From Streptomyces yangpuensis (GTDB lineage: Bacteria > Actinomycetota > Actinomycetes > Streptomycetales > Streptomycetaceae), in NCBI RefSeq assembly GCF_001005295.1, contig NZ_LBMK01000003.1:326831-390830 (forward strand): a stretch of DNA of 64,000 nt, read 5' to 3'. This document shows positions 27,454 to 36,011 of this stretch, piece by piece. The position numbers and the translations under genes are program-made. The notes under the pieces were generated by a model. That model did not search any database. It worked only from the letters and a program-made list of their open reading frames with translations, and was not told where the DNA came from. The stretch's first letter is position 1. The number at the start of each line of letters is the position of its first letter.

Positions 27454-27813
27454 GTGGAGGTACGCAGGGTCGTGCTGCGCCCCGGTGAGACGTACGCGGT
27501 ACGGCTCACCGGGCGGGGCGCGCGCGGGTACGTGTGGACCTGGCGGGTCACGGGGGACGCGGACGTGGTGTCGGTGGCGCCGGGGCCGCGGCCGGCCTCC
27601 CCCGGCGCCGCCCCGGGCGCCGCGGTGGAGCTGAGCTACGTCGTCAGAGCCCGGCCTCCGGGCGGGGGCCGGGCCAGGATCCGCTTCGCGCAGGTACGGC
27701 CGCCCTACCCGGACGAGGCGCCGTACGACGAGTACGTGCTCGACGTCGAGGTCACACCGGGCGAGGTCACGCCGGGCGGCGGGGTCACGCCGGGGAGCGG
27801 CGGCGCGGGCTGA
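27454..27813 (+). CDS. candidate chagasin-like (I42) cysteine-protease inhibitor
   Basis: A 119-residue beta-rich protein from GTG 27454 with an AGAGGA ribosome site, 15 bases after the protease stop, so almost certainly cotranscribed. Its layout follows chagasin: a GY-x-W element (GARGYVWTW, about residues 22-30) where chagasin has NPTTGxxW, a Gly-rich middle loop, and RIRFAQVRPPYP (75-86) where chagasin has the YxRPW loop, then a last strand YVLDVEV. Those three loops plug the papain active site. The match is by eye and weak in the first two loops. There is no signal peptide. The C-terminus is a VTPG repeat. It overlaps the convergent DUF418 gene by 29 bases. Confidence 0.6.
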   Translation: MEVRRVVLRPGETYAVRLTGRGARGYVWTWRVTGDADVVSVAPGPRPASPGAAPGAAVELSYVVRARPPGGGRARIRFAQVRPPYPDEAPYDEYVLDVEVTPGEVTPGGGVTPGSGGAG

Positions 27814-28975
27814 GGACCTTGTGCTGCAGGGCCTCCAGGGGGCCGCGGTCGAAGCGGCGCAGCCACAGCCGGGACCCGGCGGTCAGCACCAGGCTCACGC
27901 CCGCCCACAGGCCCATCACCCACCAGGGGCCGCTGCCGCCGAGCCGGTCGGCGAGGCCCAGCCCGATGCCGTAGCAGAGCAGCATGCACAGCAGGTTCTG
28001 GGCGACGTAGCAGGACAGCGCGGTGCGGCCGACGGAGCCGAGGGCGCGGGTCGCGGTCGCCGGGATCCACAGCCGGTCCAGGGCGATGCCGATCAGGCCC
28101 ACGTAGCCGAGGGCGAGCAGCGGCGCGGCGCCGTAGCGGCCCAGGAGGAAGAAGTCGTCGCCGCCGAGGGTGGCCGCGGCGTTCAGCGGGAGCCCGAGGC
28201 CCAGGCCCCAGGCGGCCAGCCGGGTGCGGATGCTGCGGCCTTCGGCGGTGTCGGTGAAGGCGCCGGCGCGGTGCAGCCGTACGCCGAGGAGGAAGAGGAA
28301 GACCAGCAGCGCGAAGGAGAAGACGGGCTCGATGCGCAGGGCGACGGCGTTCTCCAGGCGGAAGGCGACCTGGGCCGGGTAACCGCCGTGGGCGTACAGC
28401 TCGGCGGCGGCCGCCTCGGGCCCGTCCGGCGCGGAGCCGGCCGTGGCCGTCGAGGCCAGGGTCGCCAGGGCGACCAGCGACAGGTGCACGCCGGCGGCCG
28501 TCCACAGGGCCACGCGGCGCACCTTCTCCGAGCGGGCCAGCAGCCAGGCCACGAGCAGGGCGGTCACGGCGTACCCCATCAGCACGTCCCAGGCGAAGAC
28601 GAGGACGAAGTGGACGGTGCCCTCGACGAAGAGGAAGGCGGCGCGCTTCGGGTAGCGGCCGGGCCACCGTTCGCCGCGGCGGGCGGCGGAGTCGTACTGG
28701 ATGGCCAGGCCGACCCCGAAGAGCACCGTGAGCAGGGCGAGGAACTTGCCGTCGGCGAGGAAACGGAAGACGGCTTCGGCGACGTTCGCCGCGGAGGGGT
28801 CCGCGATCGGGTCGGGTGCCCCCAGCCCGCCCTGGAGCACGCTCCACTCCGAGCCGGGGGAGGCGAAGATCCAGACGTTGGTCATGAGGGTGCCGAGGAT
28901 GGCGGCGCCGCGCAGGACGTCCAGGAGGGGGAGCCGGGTGGTCGTACGGACCACCGGGGCGAGTGTGTCGGCCAT
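27785..28975 (-). CDS. DUF418 family membrane protein
   Basis: A 396-residue protein with about ten predicted transmembrane helices. The N-terminus LPLLDVLRGAAILGTLMTNVWIF is the DUF418 signature, shared with acyltransferase-3-like membrane proteins. The C-terminal DUF418 region ends LWLRRFDRGPLEALQHKVL. Transport or acyl transfer is proposed for the family, but no activity is established. ATG 28975 fits the conserved N-terminus; longer frames are spurious. Confidence 0.85.
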   Translation of the reverse strand: MADTLAPVVRTTTRLPLLDVLRGAAILGTLMTNVWIFASPGSEWSVLQGGLGAPDPIADPSAANVAEAVFRFLADGKFLALLTVLFGVGLAIQYDSAARRGERWPGRYPKRAAFLFVEGTVHFVLVFAWDVLMGYAVTALLVAWLLARSEKVRRVALWTAAGVHLSLVALATLASTATAGSAPDGPEAAAAELYAHGGYPAQVAFRLENAVALRIEPVFSFALLVFLFLLGVRLHRAGAFTDTAEGRSIRTRLAAWGLGLGLPLNAAATLGGDDFFLLGRYGAAPLLALGYVGLIGIALDRLWIPATATRALGSVGRTALSCYVAQNLLCMLLCYGIGLGLADRLGGSGPWWVMGLWAGVSLVLTAGSRLWLRRFDRGPLEALQHKVLSPRRRSPA

Positions 28976-29219
28976 GACTTCAGGCTCCCGGCGCACCGGG
29001 CCGGGTACGTCGTGCGGGCGGACGAAGGCGCGGTACATCCTTCGGTGCAGGCGGGCGCGGGCGAGGTCGGAGAAGCCCCCGGAGCGCCTCCTGCCACGGG
29101 ACGACGCGAGGTGGCGGGAGTCCTGCCGCGGGGCGGGGACGTGCCGGTCCCGGGGGCCGGCCCGGTCCACATCCCGGACCGGCCCCGGGTTGCACCCCTG
29201 TTGTATCTATGCTGTGCGC

Positions 29220-29870
29220 ATGCCTGCCGCCACCAGCCCCGCGACCGCCGCCGACCGCGTCTACAGCCACGTCAAGCACGGGGTGCTCGACCGGCGCTAC
29301 GAGGGCGGCATCCTCCTCACCGAGGGCGAACTCGCCGAAGCGGTGGGGGTGTCGCGCACTCCGGTCCGCGAGGCGCTGCTGCGCCTGGAGACCGAGGGGC
29401 TGCTGAAGCTGTACCCGAAGAAGGGCGCCCTGGTCCTGCCGGTCTCCGCGCAGGAGATCAACGACGTCCTCGAAACCAGGCTGCTGGTCGAGGAGTTCAC
29501 CGTACGCAGGGCCGTGCCCGCGCCGCCCGGTCTGCTGGACCGGCTCGAAGAGCTGCTCGGCGAACAGCGCCGGCACGCCGCCGCGGGCGACCTCGCCGCG
29601 ATGATGGCGGCGGACCGCGGCTTCCACGCCGAGATCGTGCGCAGCGCCGGGAACCAGATCCTGTGCCGCCTCTACGACCAACTCCGCGACCGGCAGCTGC
29701 GGATGGGCGTGGCCCTGCTGCACGCCCACCCCGACCGGCTGGAGCGGACCCTGGCCGAGCACGCCGAGATCCTGGACGCGCTGCGGGCCGGGGACGCCGT
29801 CGCGGCCGCCGCCGCGGTCCGCGGGCACATCGGCCGGGTCGAGTCGCTGGTGCGGGGGCCGGGCCTGTGA
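29220..29870 (+). CDS. GntR family regulator, FadR/FCD subfamily
   Basis: A 216-residue regulator. The N-terminal winged helix contains LAEAVGVSRTPVREALLRLETEGLL, the canonical GntR recognition helix, and an all-helical FCD ligand-binding domain follows (FHAEIVRSAGN; EHAEILDALRAGD). The ATG at 29220 starts within 20 bases of an AT-rich TTGTATCTATGC, so the transcript may be nearly leaderless. Its stop overlaps the MFS gene start by four bases (GTGA), so it probably senses the exporter substrate and controls both genes. Confidence 0.9.
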   Translation: MPAATSPATAADRVYSHVKHGVLDRRYEGGILLTEGELAEAVGVSRTPVREALLRLETEGLLKLYPKKGALVLPVSAQEINDVLETRLLVEEFTVRRAVPAPPGLLDRLEELLGEQRRHAAAGDLAAMMAADRGFHAEIVRSAGNQILCRLYDQLRDRQLRMGVALLHAHPDRLERTLAEHAEILDALRAGDAVAAAAAVRGHIGRVESLVRGPGL

Positions 29871-31309
29871 GCGCCGGGCCGACGGGCGCCGCGCCGGCGG
29901 GCGGCACCGCGGCGGCTAGGGGCGCCGGGCCGGAGGATCCGCCGGGCGGCGGGAAGGCCGTCGTCGTCTGGTGCATCGGCGTCGCCGTCTACTTCGTGGC
30001 GGTGATCTTCCGTACCAGCCTGGGGGTCGCCGGTCTCGAAGCGGCGGACCGCTTCCACGTGGGTGCCTCCGCCCTCGCCTCCTTCTCCCTGCTCCAGCTC
30101 CTCGTCTACGCGGGCATGCAGGTCCCCGTCGGCCTGATGGTGGACCGGCTCGGCACCAGGAGGGTGCTGACGCTGGGCGCGGTGCTCTTCACCACCGGTC
30201 AGCTCGGCTTCGCGCTCTCCCCCTCCTACGAGATGGCGCTCGCCGCCCGCGCGCTGCTGGGCTGCGGCGACGCGATGACCTTCATCTCCGTGCTGCGGCT
30301 CGGCACCCGCTGGTTCCCGGCCCGGCGCGGGCCGCTGATGGCGCAGCTGGCCGGGCTGGTCGGCATGGCGGGCAACCTCGTCTCCACGCTCGTCCTCGCG
30401 CCCGTGCTGCACGGGATCGGCTGGACCGCGGCCTTCGCCGGCAGCGCGGCGGCCGGGCTGGTGGTGCTGGTGCCGCTGGTGCTGTTCCTGCGCGACCACC
30501 CGGAGGGACACGAGCCGGCGCCGCGGGCGCGGACCGGCGGTGCGGGCTTCGTGCGCCGCCAGATCAAGGAGTCCTGGAGCGAACCCGGTACCCGGCTCGG
30601 GCTGTGGGTGCACTTCACCACGCAGTTCCCCGCGATGGTGTTCCTGCTGCTGTGGGGCATGCCCTTCCTGATCGAGGCGCAGGGACTGACCCGGAGCACC
30701 GCGGGCGGGCTGCTGACGCTGGTCGTCGCCTCGAACATGGCGCTCGGGCTGGTCTACGGCCAGATCATCGGCCGCCGGCAGGCCGCGCGGATACCCCTCG
30801 CCCTGGGGACGGTCGGCCTCACGGCCCTGCTGTGGGGTGCGGTCCTCGCGTACCCGGGCGGACACGCCCCGATGTGGCTGCTGGTCACCCTGTGCCTGGT
30901 GCTGGGCGGCTGCGGCCCCGCGTCGATGATCGGCTTCGACTTCGCCCGCCCGGCCAACCCTCCCGAACGTCAGGGGACCGCCTCCGGGATCACCAACATG
31001 GGCGGTTTCATCGCCTCCATGACCACCCTGCTGACGGTGGGCCTCCTGCTGGACGCCACCGGCGACGACTACCGCATCGCCTTCTCGACGGTCTTCGTGC
31101 TCCAAGCGCTCGGCGTCAGCCGGATCCTCGGCCTGCGGCGGCGCGCACTGGCCCGCGAGGCGGACCGCAGCCGCGCCACGGCCCCGGCCCGGCCGACCGC
31201 ACCGGTGACCGGTGCGGCGGCCTCGCGGGTGCCCGGCCCGGGGACGCAGCCGCAGCCGCGCCCCACCGCATGTCCCCTGCCGGAAACAGCTGGGCGCGAG
31301 ACGCCGTAG
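29867..31309 (+). CDS. major facilitator superfamily transporter
   Basis: A 480-residue MFS permease with about 12 transmembrane helices. The motif A equivalent is LMVDRLGTRRVLTLGA between TM2 and TM3. A hydrophilic N-terminal tail of about 35 residues and a longer Ala/Pro/Arg-rich C-terminal tail flank the core. The GTG start overlaps the GntR gene stop. Substrate is unknown; the regulator pairing fits an organic acid or sugar-acid transporter or a drug exporter. A strong hairpin follows at 31328-31375. Confidence 0.88.
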   Translation: MSAGPTGAAPAGGTAAARGAGPEDPPGGGKAVVVWCIGVAVYFVAVIFRTSLGVAGLEAADRFHVGASALASFSLLQLLVYAGMQVPVGLMVDRLGTRRVLTLGAVLFTTGQLGFALSPSYEMALAARALLGCGDAMTFISVLRLGTRWFPARRGPLMAQLAGLVGMAGNLVSTLVLAPVLHGIGWTAAFAGSAAAGLVVLVPLVLFLRDHPEGHEPAPRARTGGAGFVRRQIKESWSEPGTRLGLWVHFTTQFPAMVFLLLWGMPFLIEAQGLTRSTAGGLLTLVVASNMALGLVYGQIIGRRQAARIPLALGTVGLTALLWGAVLAYPGGHAPMWLLVTLCLVLGGCGPASMIGFDFARPANPPERQGTASGITNMGGFIASMTTLLTVGLLLDATGDDYRIAFSTVFVLQALGVSRILGLRRRALAREADRSRATAPARPTAPVTGAAASRVPGPGTQPQPRPTACPLPETAGRETP

Positions 31310-31327
31310 GCCGCCGCCCACCGGAGC

Positions 31328-31375
31328 GGCGGCGGCGCGGCGGGGCGGGAGCGCCGGATCCGCCGCGCCGCCGCC
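31328..31375 (+). terminator. hairpin downstream of the GntR-MFS operon
   Basis: GGCGGCGGCGCGGCGG (31328-31343) and CCGCCGCGCCGCCGCC (31360-31375) form a perfect 16-bp stem with a 16-nt loop, 18 bases after the MFS stop. Confidence 0.8.
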
Positions 31376-31415
31376 GGGACCGCGGTGCTGCGCACCGCCT
31401 GACCGGCCCGCGCAC

Positions 31416-31455
31416 GGCGTCACGGGGTCACGGCGTCACAGGGTTACGGGGTCAC
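31416..31455. repeat. five tandem copies of an 8-bp unit
   Basis: The 8-bp unit GGSGTCAC occurs five times in a row (GGCGTCAC, GGGGTCAC, GGCGTCAC, AGGGTTAC, GGGGTCAC). The fourth, degenerate copy supplies the TAA stop of the minus-strand gene ending at 31444, so repeat slippage here would alter that protein's C-terminus. Confidence 0.7.
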
Positions 31456-32274
31456 GGAGAACTGCGTCAGGATCGCCTCCGCCAGCTGTGCGTCACCCTC
31501 CACCTTCACCCGGTCGGCGACCGTGTGCGCCCGTACCCGGCCCGCCGCGAGCCGGACGTACGTCTCCCAGTCCAGGGTCAGCGTCACCGCCGGGCCCAGC
31601 GACGGGGACTTGTCCACCGTGCCGCGGCCGTCCGCGTCCACCCGTACCGTCCGCATGAACTCCAGCTGGCCGTGCACGTCGATCACCACCGCCGAGTTCG
31701 CCGGGGCCCCCGCGCGCTTCGCCACCACCTTCGGCAGCCCGGCCAGCAGGATGTCCTGCGCCACGTACGCGCCCGGGGAGTCCCAGTTCCCCGGCGCCCC
31801 GAGCGCCCACCGCAGGTCCTGCTCGTGGATCCACACGTCGAACGCCCTCAGCCGCAGCGCGTGTTCCAGGGTCACCTGGTCGCCCAGCGGCCCCCGCACC
31901 ATGGTGTCCGGATCCCGCTTCTCGTTGCGCAGCTGCCGCGCGCGGCGGATGACGGTGTACTCCAGCTCCGAGGTCATCTCCGGTGCGGTGTGGTGGCGCC
32001 GCACGTCGACCTGCACCTCCATGTACCGGCTGAACTCGTCCACCACGTGGCGCAGGTCCCGGGCCACGGTGTGGATCGGCCGGGGGTCCCCGAGCTGCTC
32101 GCACTCGATGCCGATGATGTGGGAGACGACGTCACGGACCGACCAGCCCGGGCACGGCGTCGCCCGGTTCCACTCGCCCTCCGTCAGGGGGAGGACCAGC
32201 TCGGATATCGCCTCGATCGAGTGCGTCCACGCGTCGGCATAGGGCTGAAGACTGGGATGCGGATGGACGGTCAA
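31444..32274 (-). CDS. maleylpyruvate isomerase family, mycothiol-dependent-type enzyme
   Basis: A 276-residue protein of the DinB-like mycothiol metal-binding superfamily. The N-terminal helical bundle carries ATPCPGWSVRDVVSHI, whose histidine plus later His/Glu residues (LRAFDVWIHEQDLR) form the metal site. A C-terminal SCP2-like domain follows. Members use mycothiol, the actinobacterial thiol, for isomerisation or detoxification; the substrate is not predictable. It is divergent from the nitrilase gene. Confidence 0.85.
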   Translation of the reverse strand: MTVHPHPSLQPYADAWTHSIEAISELVLPLTEGEWNRATPCPGWSVRDVVSHIIGIECEQLGDPRPIHTVARDLRHVVDEFSRYMEVQVDVRRHHTAPEMTSELEYTVIRRARQLRNEKRDPDTMVRGPLGDQVTLEHALRLRAFDVWIHEQDLRWALGAPGNWDSPGAYVAQDILLAGLPKVVAKRAGAPANSAVVIDVHGQLEFMRTVRVDADGRGTVDKSPSLGPAVTLTLDWETYVRLAAGRVRAHTVADRVKVEGDAQLAEAILTQFSVTP

Positions 32275-32437
32275 CGGGACCCCTCGCGGTGCTGTTCAGT
32301 GGCGTCGTTCAGTGGCGCGTTTCGGAAGCGGTGGACTCAGTTTCCAAAACTACGCTGCCTGTGAGCACCCCGGCAGTGCTTTCGTGTGACGATTCGTAGG
32401 CCCGAGTTGACGGCTTGAACGCCAGGACGGTGGTAGT

Positions 32438-33217
32438 GTGCGCGCCTCGCTGATCCAAATCGCGGTGAACGAGGGCGAGTCGGTATCTTCCCGACGCGCC
32501 CGCGTGGCCGATCTCGTACGGGAACAGGACGATTCCGATCTCGTCGTGCTGCCCGAGCTGTGGACGGTCGGCGCCTTCGCCTACGAGCAGTTCGAGACGG
32601 AGGCCGAGCCGCTGGACGGGCCGACCTACGAGGTCATGTCGAAGGCGGCGGCCGACGCCGGGGTCTGGCTGCACGCGGGCTCGGTCGTGGAGCGCGCGGG
32701 CGACGGCTCCCTCTACAACACCGCCCTGGTCCTCTCCCCGGCCGGCGAGCTGGCCGCCACCTACCGCAAGATCCACCGCTTCGGCTTCGACCAGGGCGAG
32801 GCGGTCCTCATGTCCGCCGGTGATTCGCTGACCACGGTGGAGCTGCCGGAGCAGACCCTCGGCATCGCCACCTGCTACGACCTGCGCTTCCCGGAGCTGT
32901 TCCGCGGCCTGGTCGACGCCGGGGCCACCACGATGATCGTCGCCGCCGGCTGGCCCGCGCGCCGCCGCGCGCACTGGACGCTGCTGAGCCGGGCGCGCGC
33001 CGTGGAGGACCAGTCGTACGTCCTGGCGTGCGGGCTGGCCGGTACCCACGCGGGCGTCGAACAGGCCGGGCACAGTCTGGTCGTGGACCCCTGGGGCGAG
33101 ATCCTGGCGGAGGCGGGTCCCGGCGAGGAGGTCCTCACGGTGGACCTGGACCCGGCCAGGGTCGCCGAGACGCGCGCGCAGTTCCCGGCCCTCAAGGACC
33201 GCCGCCTGGGCCGCTGA
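32438..33217 (+). CDS. carbon-nitrogen hydrolase (nitrilase superfamily)
   Basis: A 259-residue amidase-type hydrolase with the Glu-Lys-Cys triad: E40 in VVLPELW, K111 in TYRKIHRF and C146 in IATCYDLRFPE. The size and AGWPARRRAHW segment fit the omega-amidase/Nit-like branch that hydrolyses amides of dicarboxylic acids or deaminated glutathione. It is cytosolic. GTG 32438 was chosen from the conserved MRASLIQIAV start; no strong ribosome site is visible. It is followed by an unrelated convergent gene. Confidence 0.9.
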   Translation: MRASLIQIAVNEGESVSSRRARVADLVREQDDSDLVVLPELWTVGAFAYEQFETEAEPLDGPTYEVMSKAAADAGVWLHAGSVVERAGDGSLYNTALVLSPAGELAATYRKIHRFGFDQGEAVLMSAGDSLTTVELPEQTLGIATCYDLRFPELFRGLVDAGATTMIVAAGWPARRRAHWTLLSRARAVEDQSYVLACGLAGTHAGVEQAGHSLVVDPWGEILAEAGPGEEVLTVDLDPARVAETRAQFPALKDRRLGR

Positions 33218-33242
33218 CGCCGACCCGATCGCGGGCAGCCGG

Positions 33243-33614
33243 TCAGCCGGACAGGGTCCAGAACCAGACCGCGAGAGCGGTCGGAACCGGGCACGCCACC
33301 GCGCCCAGGAGCAGCATCCGGGTGGACGCGGCCAGGTCACGGACCCGGGGTGCGCGGGCCAGGGCGGTGATCCCGGCGGCGCCCGCCGGGATCAGCAGGA
33401 CCGGCAGGACCAGCCCGGCGGCGGGCTCCCCGGCCGCGGCGGTCCAGAGCAGCGCGATGCAGGCGAGGCCGCCGACCAGGCAGACCGAGAGGGCGGTGAC
33501 CGTCCACAGCAGGGCGGCGAGCACGACGACGGCGGGCCGTTCCCTGCGGACGGGCCGCGCGGGCTGCGCGGGCTGCCACGGACCGTACAGGGCCGCGTGG
33601 GTGCTGGGGTTCAC
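33243..33614 (-). CDS. small hydrophobic membrane protein
   Basis: A 123-residue protein of unknown function with about three transmembrane segments (LAALLWTVTALSVCLVGGL; AGLVLPVLLIPAGAAG; a last hydrophobic stretch before WFWTLSG). GTG 33614 has a good GGAAGGA ribosome site, so the longer frame to 33680 was not used. The Pro-rich cytosolic N-terminus reads STHAALYGPWQPAQPARP. Confidence 0.65.
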   Translation of the reverse strand: MNPSTHAALYGPWQPAQPARPVRRERPAVVVLAALLWTVTALSVCLVGGLACIALLWTAAAGEPAAGLVLPVLLIPAGAAGITALARAPRVRDLAASTRMLLLGAVACPVPTALAVWFWTLSG

Positions 33615-33860
33615 CGTGGGTTCCTTCCGTCGTGCCGTGGTCTTGTGCTGCCGCGGTCTCGTGGTCCCGCCGACGTCCACGATCCTCGCCGCCGGCCCGC
33701 CGCCGCGGCATGAGCGCGGATGCTCACTTCCCCCGGGCCGCGTACTCAGTCGCCCTCGATCCAGCCGTCGTCCCCGATGGTCAGTCGTCCCGGATGGCCA
33801 GCATTTTGTCCCGAACGAGGTATTTCATGCGGTCATCAGTGCCCGCGATAGGTTGCCCTC

Positions 33861-34661
33861 ATGCCCCTGCTCTACGTGACCGACCTGGCGTACCCCGCTC
33901 GCGGCCGCCGCTACTGCGACGAGGACATATTCCTCACCTCGCGCCTGCGCGAGCACTTCGCTCTGGCCCTGTGCCACCCCGCCGACGCCCGCGCCCTGAT
34001 GTCCGGCTTCGACGCCGTGATCGTCCGCAACAGCGGCCCGGTCCTGCACTACCAGGAGGAGTACGACGCCTTCCGTGCCGCCGCCCTGGCCGCCGGCACG
34101 CCCGTCTACAACCCCCTCACCGGCCGCGCCGACATGGCCGGCAAGCAGTACCTGCTCGACCTCACGGCCGCCGGCTACCCGGTCATCCCGACCGTCGACG
34201 ACCCGGTCCGGCTCGGCGAGCTGCCGCAGGTGCCCGAGTACGTGGTCAAGCCGAAGCGGGGCGCCGACTCCATCGGCCTCACCTTCACCGCCACGCCCGA
34301 CGGCCCGGCCGGGGACGTGCTGATCCAGCCGCGCATCGACTTCGCGTACGAGGTGTCCTTCTACTTCGTCGACGACACCTTCCAGTACGCGCTCCACGCC
34401 CCGGACCCGGCCCGCCGCTGGGAGCTGCGCCCGTACGAGCCGACGGGCGAGGACCTGGCCTTCGCCCGCTCCTTCGTCGAGTGGAACACCCTCTCCCACG
34501 GCATCCAGCGGGTGGACGCCTGCCGGGCCCCCTCCGGTGAACTGCTCCTCGTCGAGCTGGAGGACCTCAATCCGTACCTGTCCCTCGCCCTCGTCCCCGC
34601 AGGGGTCCAGGACGCCTTCGTCGCCTCGCTCGCCGGATCCCTGCGCTCCTTCCTCGGCTGA
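33861..34661 (+). CDS. ATP-grasp domain protein
   Basis: A 266-residue soluble protein with an ATP-grasp fold. The lysine-containing strand reads YVVKPKRGADSIGL, the central strand is VLIQPRIDFAYEVSFYF, and VELEDLNPYLSL provides the Mg2+-binding acid and Asn. The predicted reaction is ATP-dependent carboxylate-amine/thiol ligation. The product is unknown; the N-terminal MPLLYVTDLAYPARGRRYCDED is typical of actinobacterial orphans in this family. The gene at 34690 follows closely on the same strand. Confidence 0.75.
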   Translation: MPLLYVTDLAYPARGRRYCDEDIFLTSRLREHFALALCHPADARALMSGFDAVIVRNSGPVLHYQEEYDAFRAAALAAGTPVYNPLTGRADMAGKQYLLDLTAAGYPVIPTVDDPVRLGELPQVPEYVVKPKRGADSIGLTFTATPDGPAGDVLIQPRIDFAYEVSFYFVDDTFQYALHAPDPARRWELRPYEPTGEDLAFARSFVEWNTLSHGIQRVDACRAPSGELLLVELEDLNPYLSLALVPAGVQDAFVASLAGSLRSFLG

Positions 34662-34689
34662 TGTCAGTGCCGGGTGCCAGGCTCTGCGC

Positions 34690-35259
34690 ATGGACACGCA
34701 GACGTTCTGGCAGTTGATCGAGACGGCGCGCGCGGACACGGCGGCGGACCCGGTGGCGGAGGGGGAAGCGGGCCAGGACGCGGAGCGGGACGCGGTGGCG
34801 CGGCGGGCCGCGGAGCTGCTCGCGGCCCGCCCGGAGGCGGAGATGCTCGCGGCCCAGCAGGTGCTGTGGGACCTGCTCGCCGAGTCCTACCGCAGCCCGC
34901 TCTGGGCCGCCGCCTACATGATCAACGGCGGCTGCTCGGACGACGGCTTCGACTACTTCCGCGGCTGGCTCCTCACCCAGGGCCGGGAGGTCTTCGACGC
35001 CGCCCTGGCAGCCCCGGACTCCCTCGCGGAGCACCCCGCGGTCCGCGAAGCGGCGGCGGAGGGCCTGGATCTGGAGGACGAGGAGGCGCTCTCGATCGCG
35101 TGGACCGCGTACGAGACCGCCACCGGCCGTGAACTCCCCTCGGACTCCTTCACGATCAGCTACCCGCCCCTGGACCCGGCCTGGGACTTCGACTTCGACG
35201 ACGAGGCCGAGCTGGCCGCCCGGCTGCCGCGCCTGAGCGCCCTGTTCGGCGACGCGTAG
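34690..35259 (+). CDS. DUF4240 domain protein
   Basis: A 189-residue acidic protein. It begins MDTQTFWQLIETARADT, and the block AAYMINGGCSDDGFDYFRGWLLTQGREVFDAAL is characteristic of DUF4240. There are no membrane segments. The function of the family is unknown; members often sit near immunity or WGR-like genes, but nothing here confirms that. ATG 34690 was chosen because the upstream frame overlaps the ATP-grasp gene. Confidence 0.82.
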   Translation: MDTQTFWQLIETARADTAADPVAEGEAGQDAERDAVARRAAELLAARPEAEMLAAQQVLWDLLAESYRSPLWAAAYMINGGCSDDGFDYFRGWLLTQGREVFDAALAAPDSLAEHPAVREAAAEGLDLEDEEALSIAWTAYETATGRELPSDSFTISYPPLDPAWDFDFDDEAELAARLPRLSALFGDA

Positions 35260-35317
35260 TCCGGCTGCCGGCTGCCGAGCCGTGGGGCCGGCGGCCTGTC
35301 GGCCGCGGGCCGCCCGG

Positions 35318-35983
35318 CTACTCGTAGCGGTACAGCAGCGACTCGCGTTCCTGCCGGCGGACGTCCTCGATCGTCAGCCCGGGCATGTCCAGGTGGGAGA
35401 GCGTGACCTCGGCGGAGCTCGGGGCGGCGTCCTCGGCGAGCCACTGTCCGGGCTGCCACGCGCCGCTGCGCAGGAACGCCTTCGGGCAGTGCTGGTACGC
35501 CTCCTCGACGCCGACGACGATCGCGCTGCGCGGCGGTCTGCCGACGGCGGTCAGCTGCTCCAGCAGCCGCGGATCGGCGCTGATGCAGGCCCGGCCGTTC
35601 ACGCGCAGCGTGGTGGCCCGGCCCGGGATGACGAAGATCAGCCCGGCCCGGCCCGTCTCCACGATGTTGTGGGCGGTGTCGAGCCGCTTGTTGCCGGTGG
35701 CGTCGGGGATCGCCAGGGTGAACTCGTCGAGGACGGCGACGAATCCGGGCGGCCCGCCCCGGGGCGTCACGTCGCATGTCCCCTCGGCCCCGGCGCTCGC
35801 GACGAACACCAGCGACGACCGTCCGATGACCGCGCGGGCGGCGTCGTGGATCCGGTCGACGCTCTTGCGGCGGGCCATCTCCCCCGGATCCTCGTACAGT
35901 TCGCGCAACTGCCCGGTGCTGCTTACGGCGTCGGCGTTCAGGGCCTCGAATGTCCGCCCGCTCGGCGGAGTGCTGTCCGTCAC
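35318..35983 (-). CDS. pyridoxamine 5'-phosphate oxidase family flavoprotein, MSMEG_1061-like
   Basis: A 221-residue PPOX protein. FVASAGAEGTCDVTPRGGPPGFV and IPDATGNKRLDTAHNIVETGRAGLIFVIPG contain the FMN-binding split barrel and match the MSMEG_1061/DR_2398 group. A C-terminal region with CPKAFLRSGAW is also conserved in that group. It presumably binds FMN; substrate is unknown. It lies 28 bases downstream of the TetR gene and in the same direction, so it may be cotranscribed with it. Confidence 0.83.
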   Translation of the reverse strand: MTDSTPPSGRTFEALNADAVSSTGQLRELYEDPGEMARRKSVDRIHDAARAVIGRSSLVFVASAGAEGTCDVTPRGGPPGFVAVLDEFTLAIPDATGNKRLDTAHNIVETGRAGLIFVIPGRATTLRVNGRACISADPRLLEQLTAVGRPPRSAIVVGVEEAYQHCPKAFLRSGAWQPGQWLAEDAAPSSAEVTLSHLDMPGLTIEDVRRQERESLLYRYE

Positions 35984-36011
35984 GCCCCCGCACGCTACCG
36001 GCTGGGGCGCG

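Noticed and set aside
32407..32437. TTGACG ... TGGTAG as a promoter for the nitrilase gene.
   Set aside because: The predicted start site would lie inside or after the GTG start codon, so the spacing does not work.
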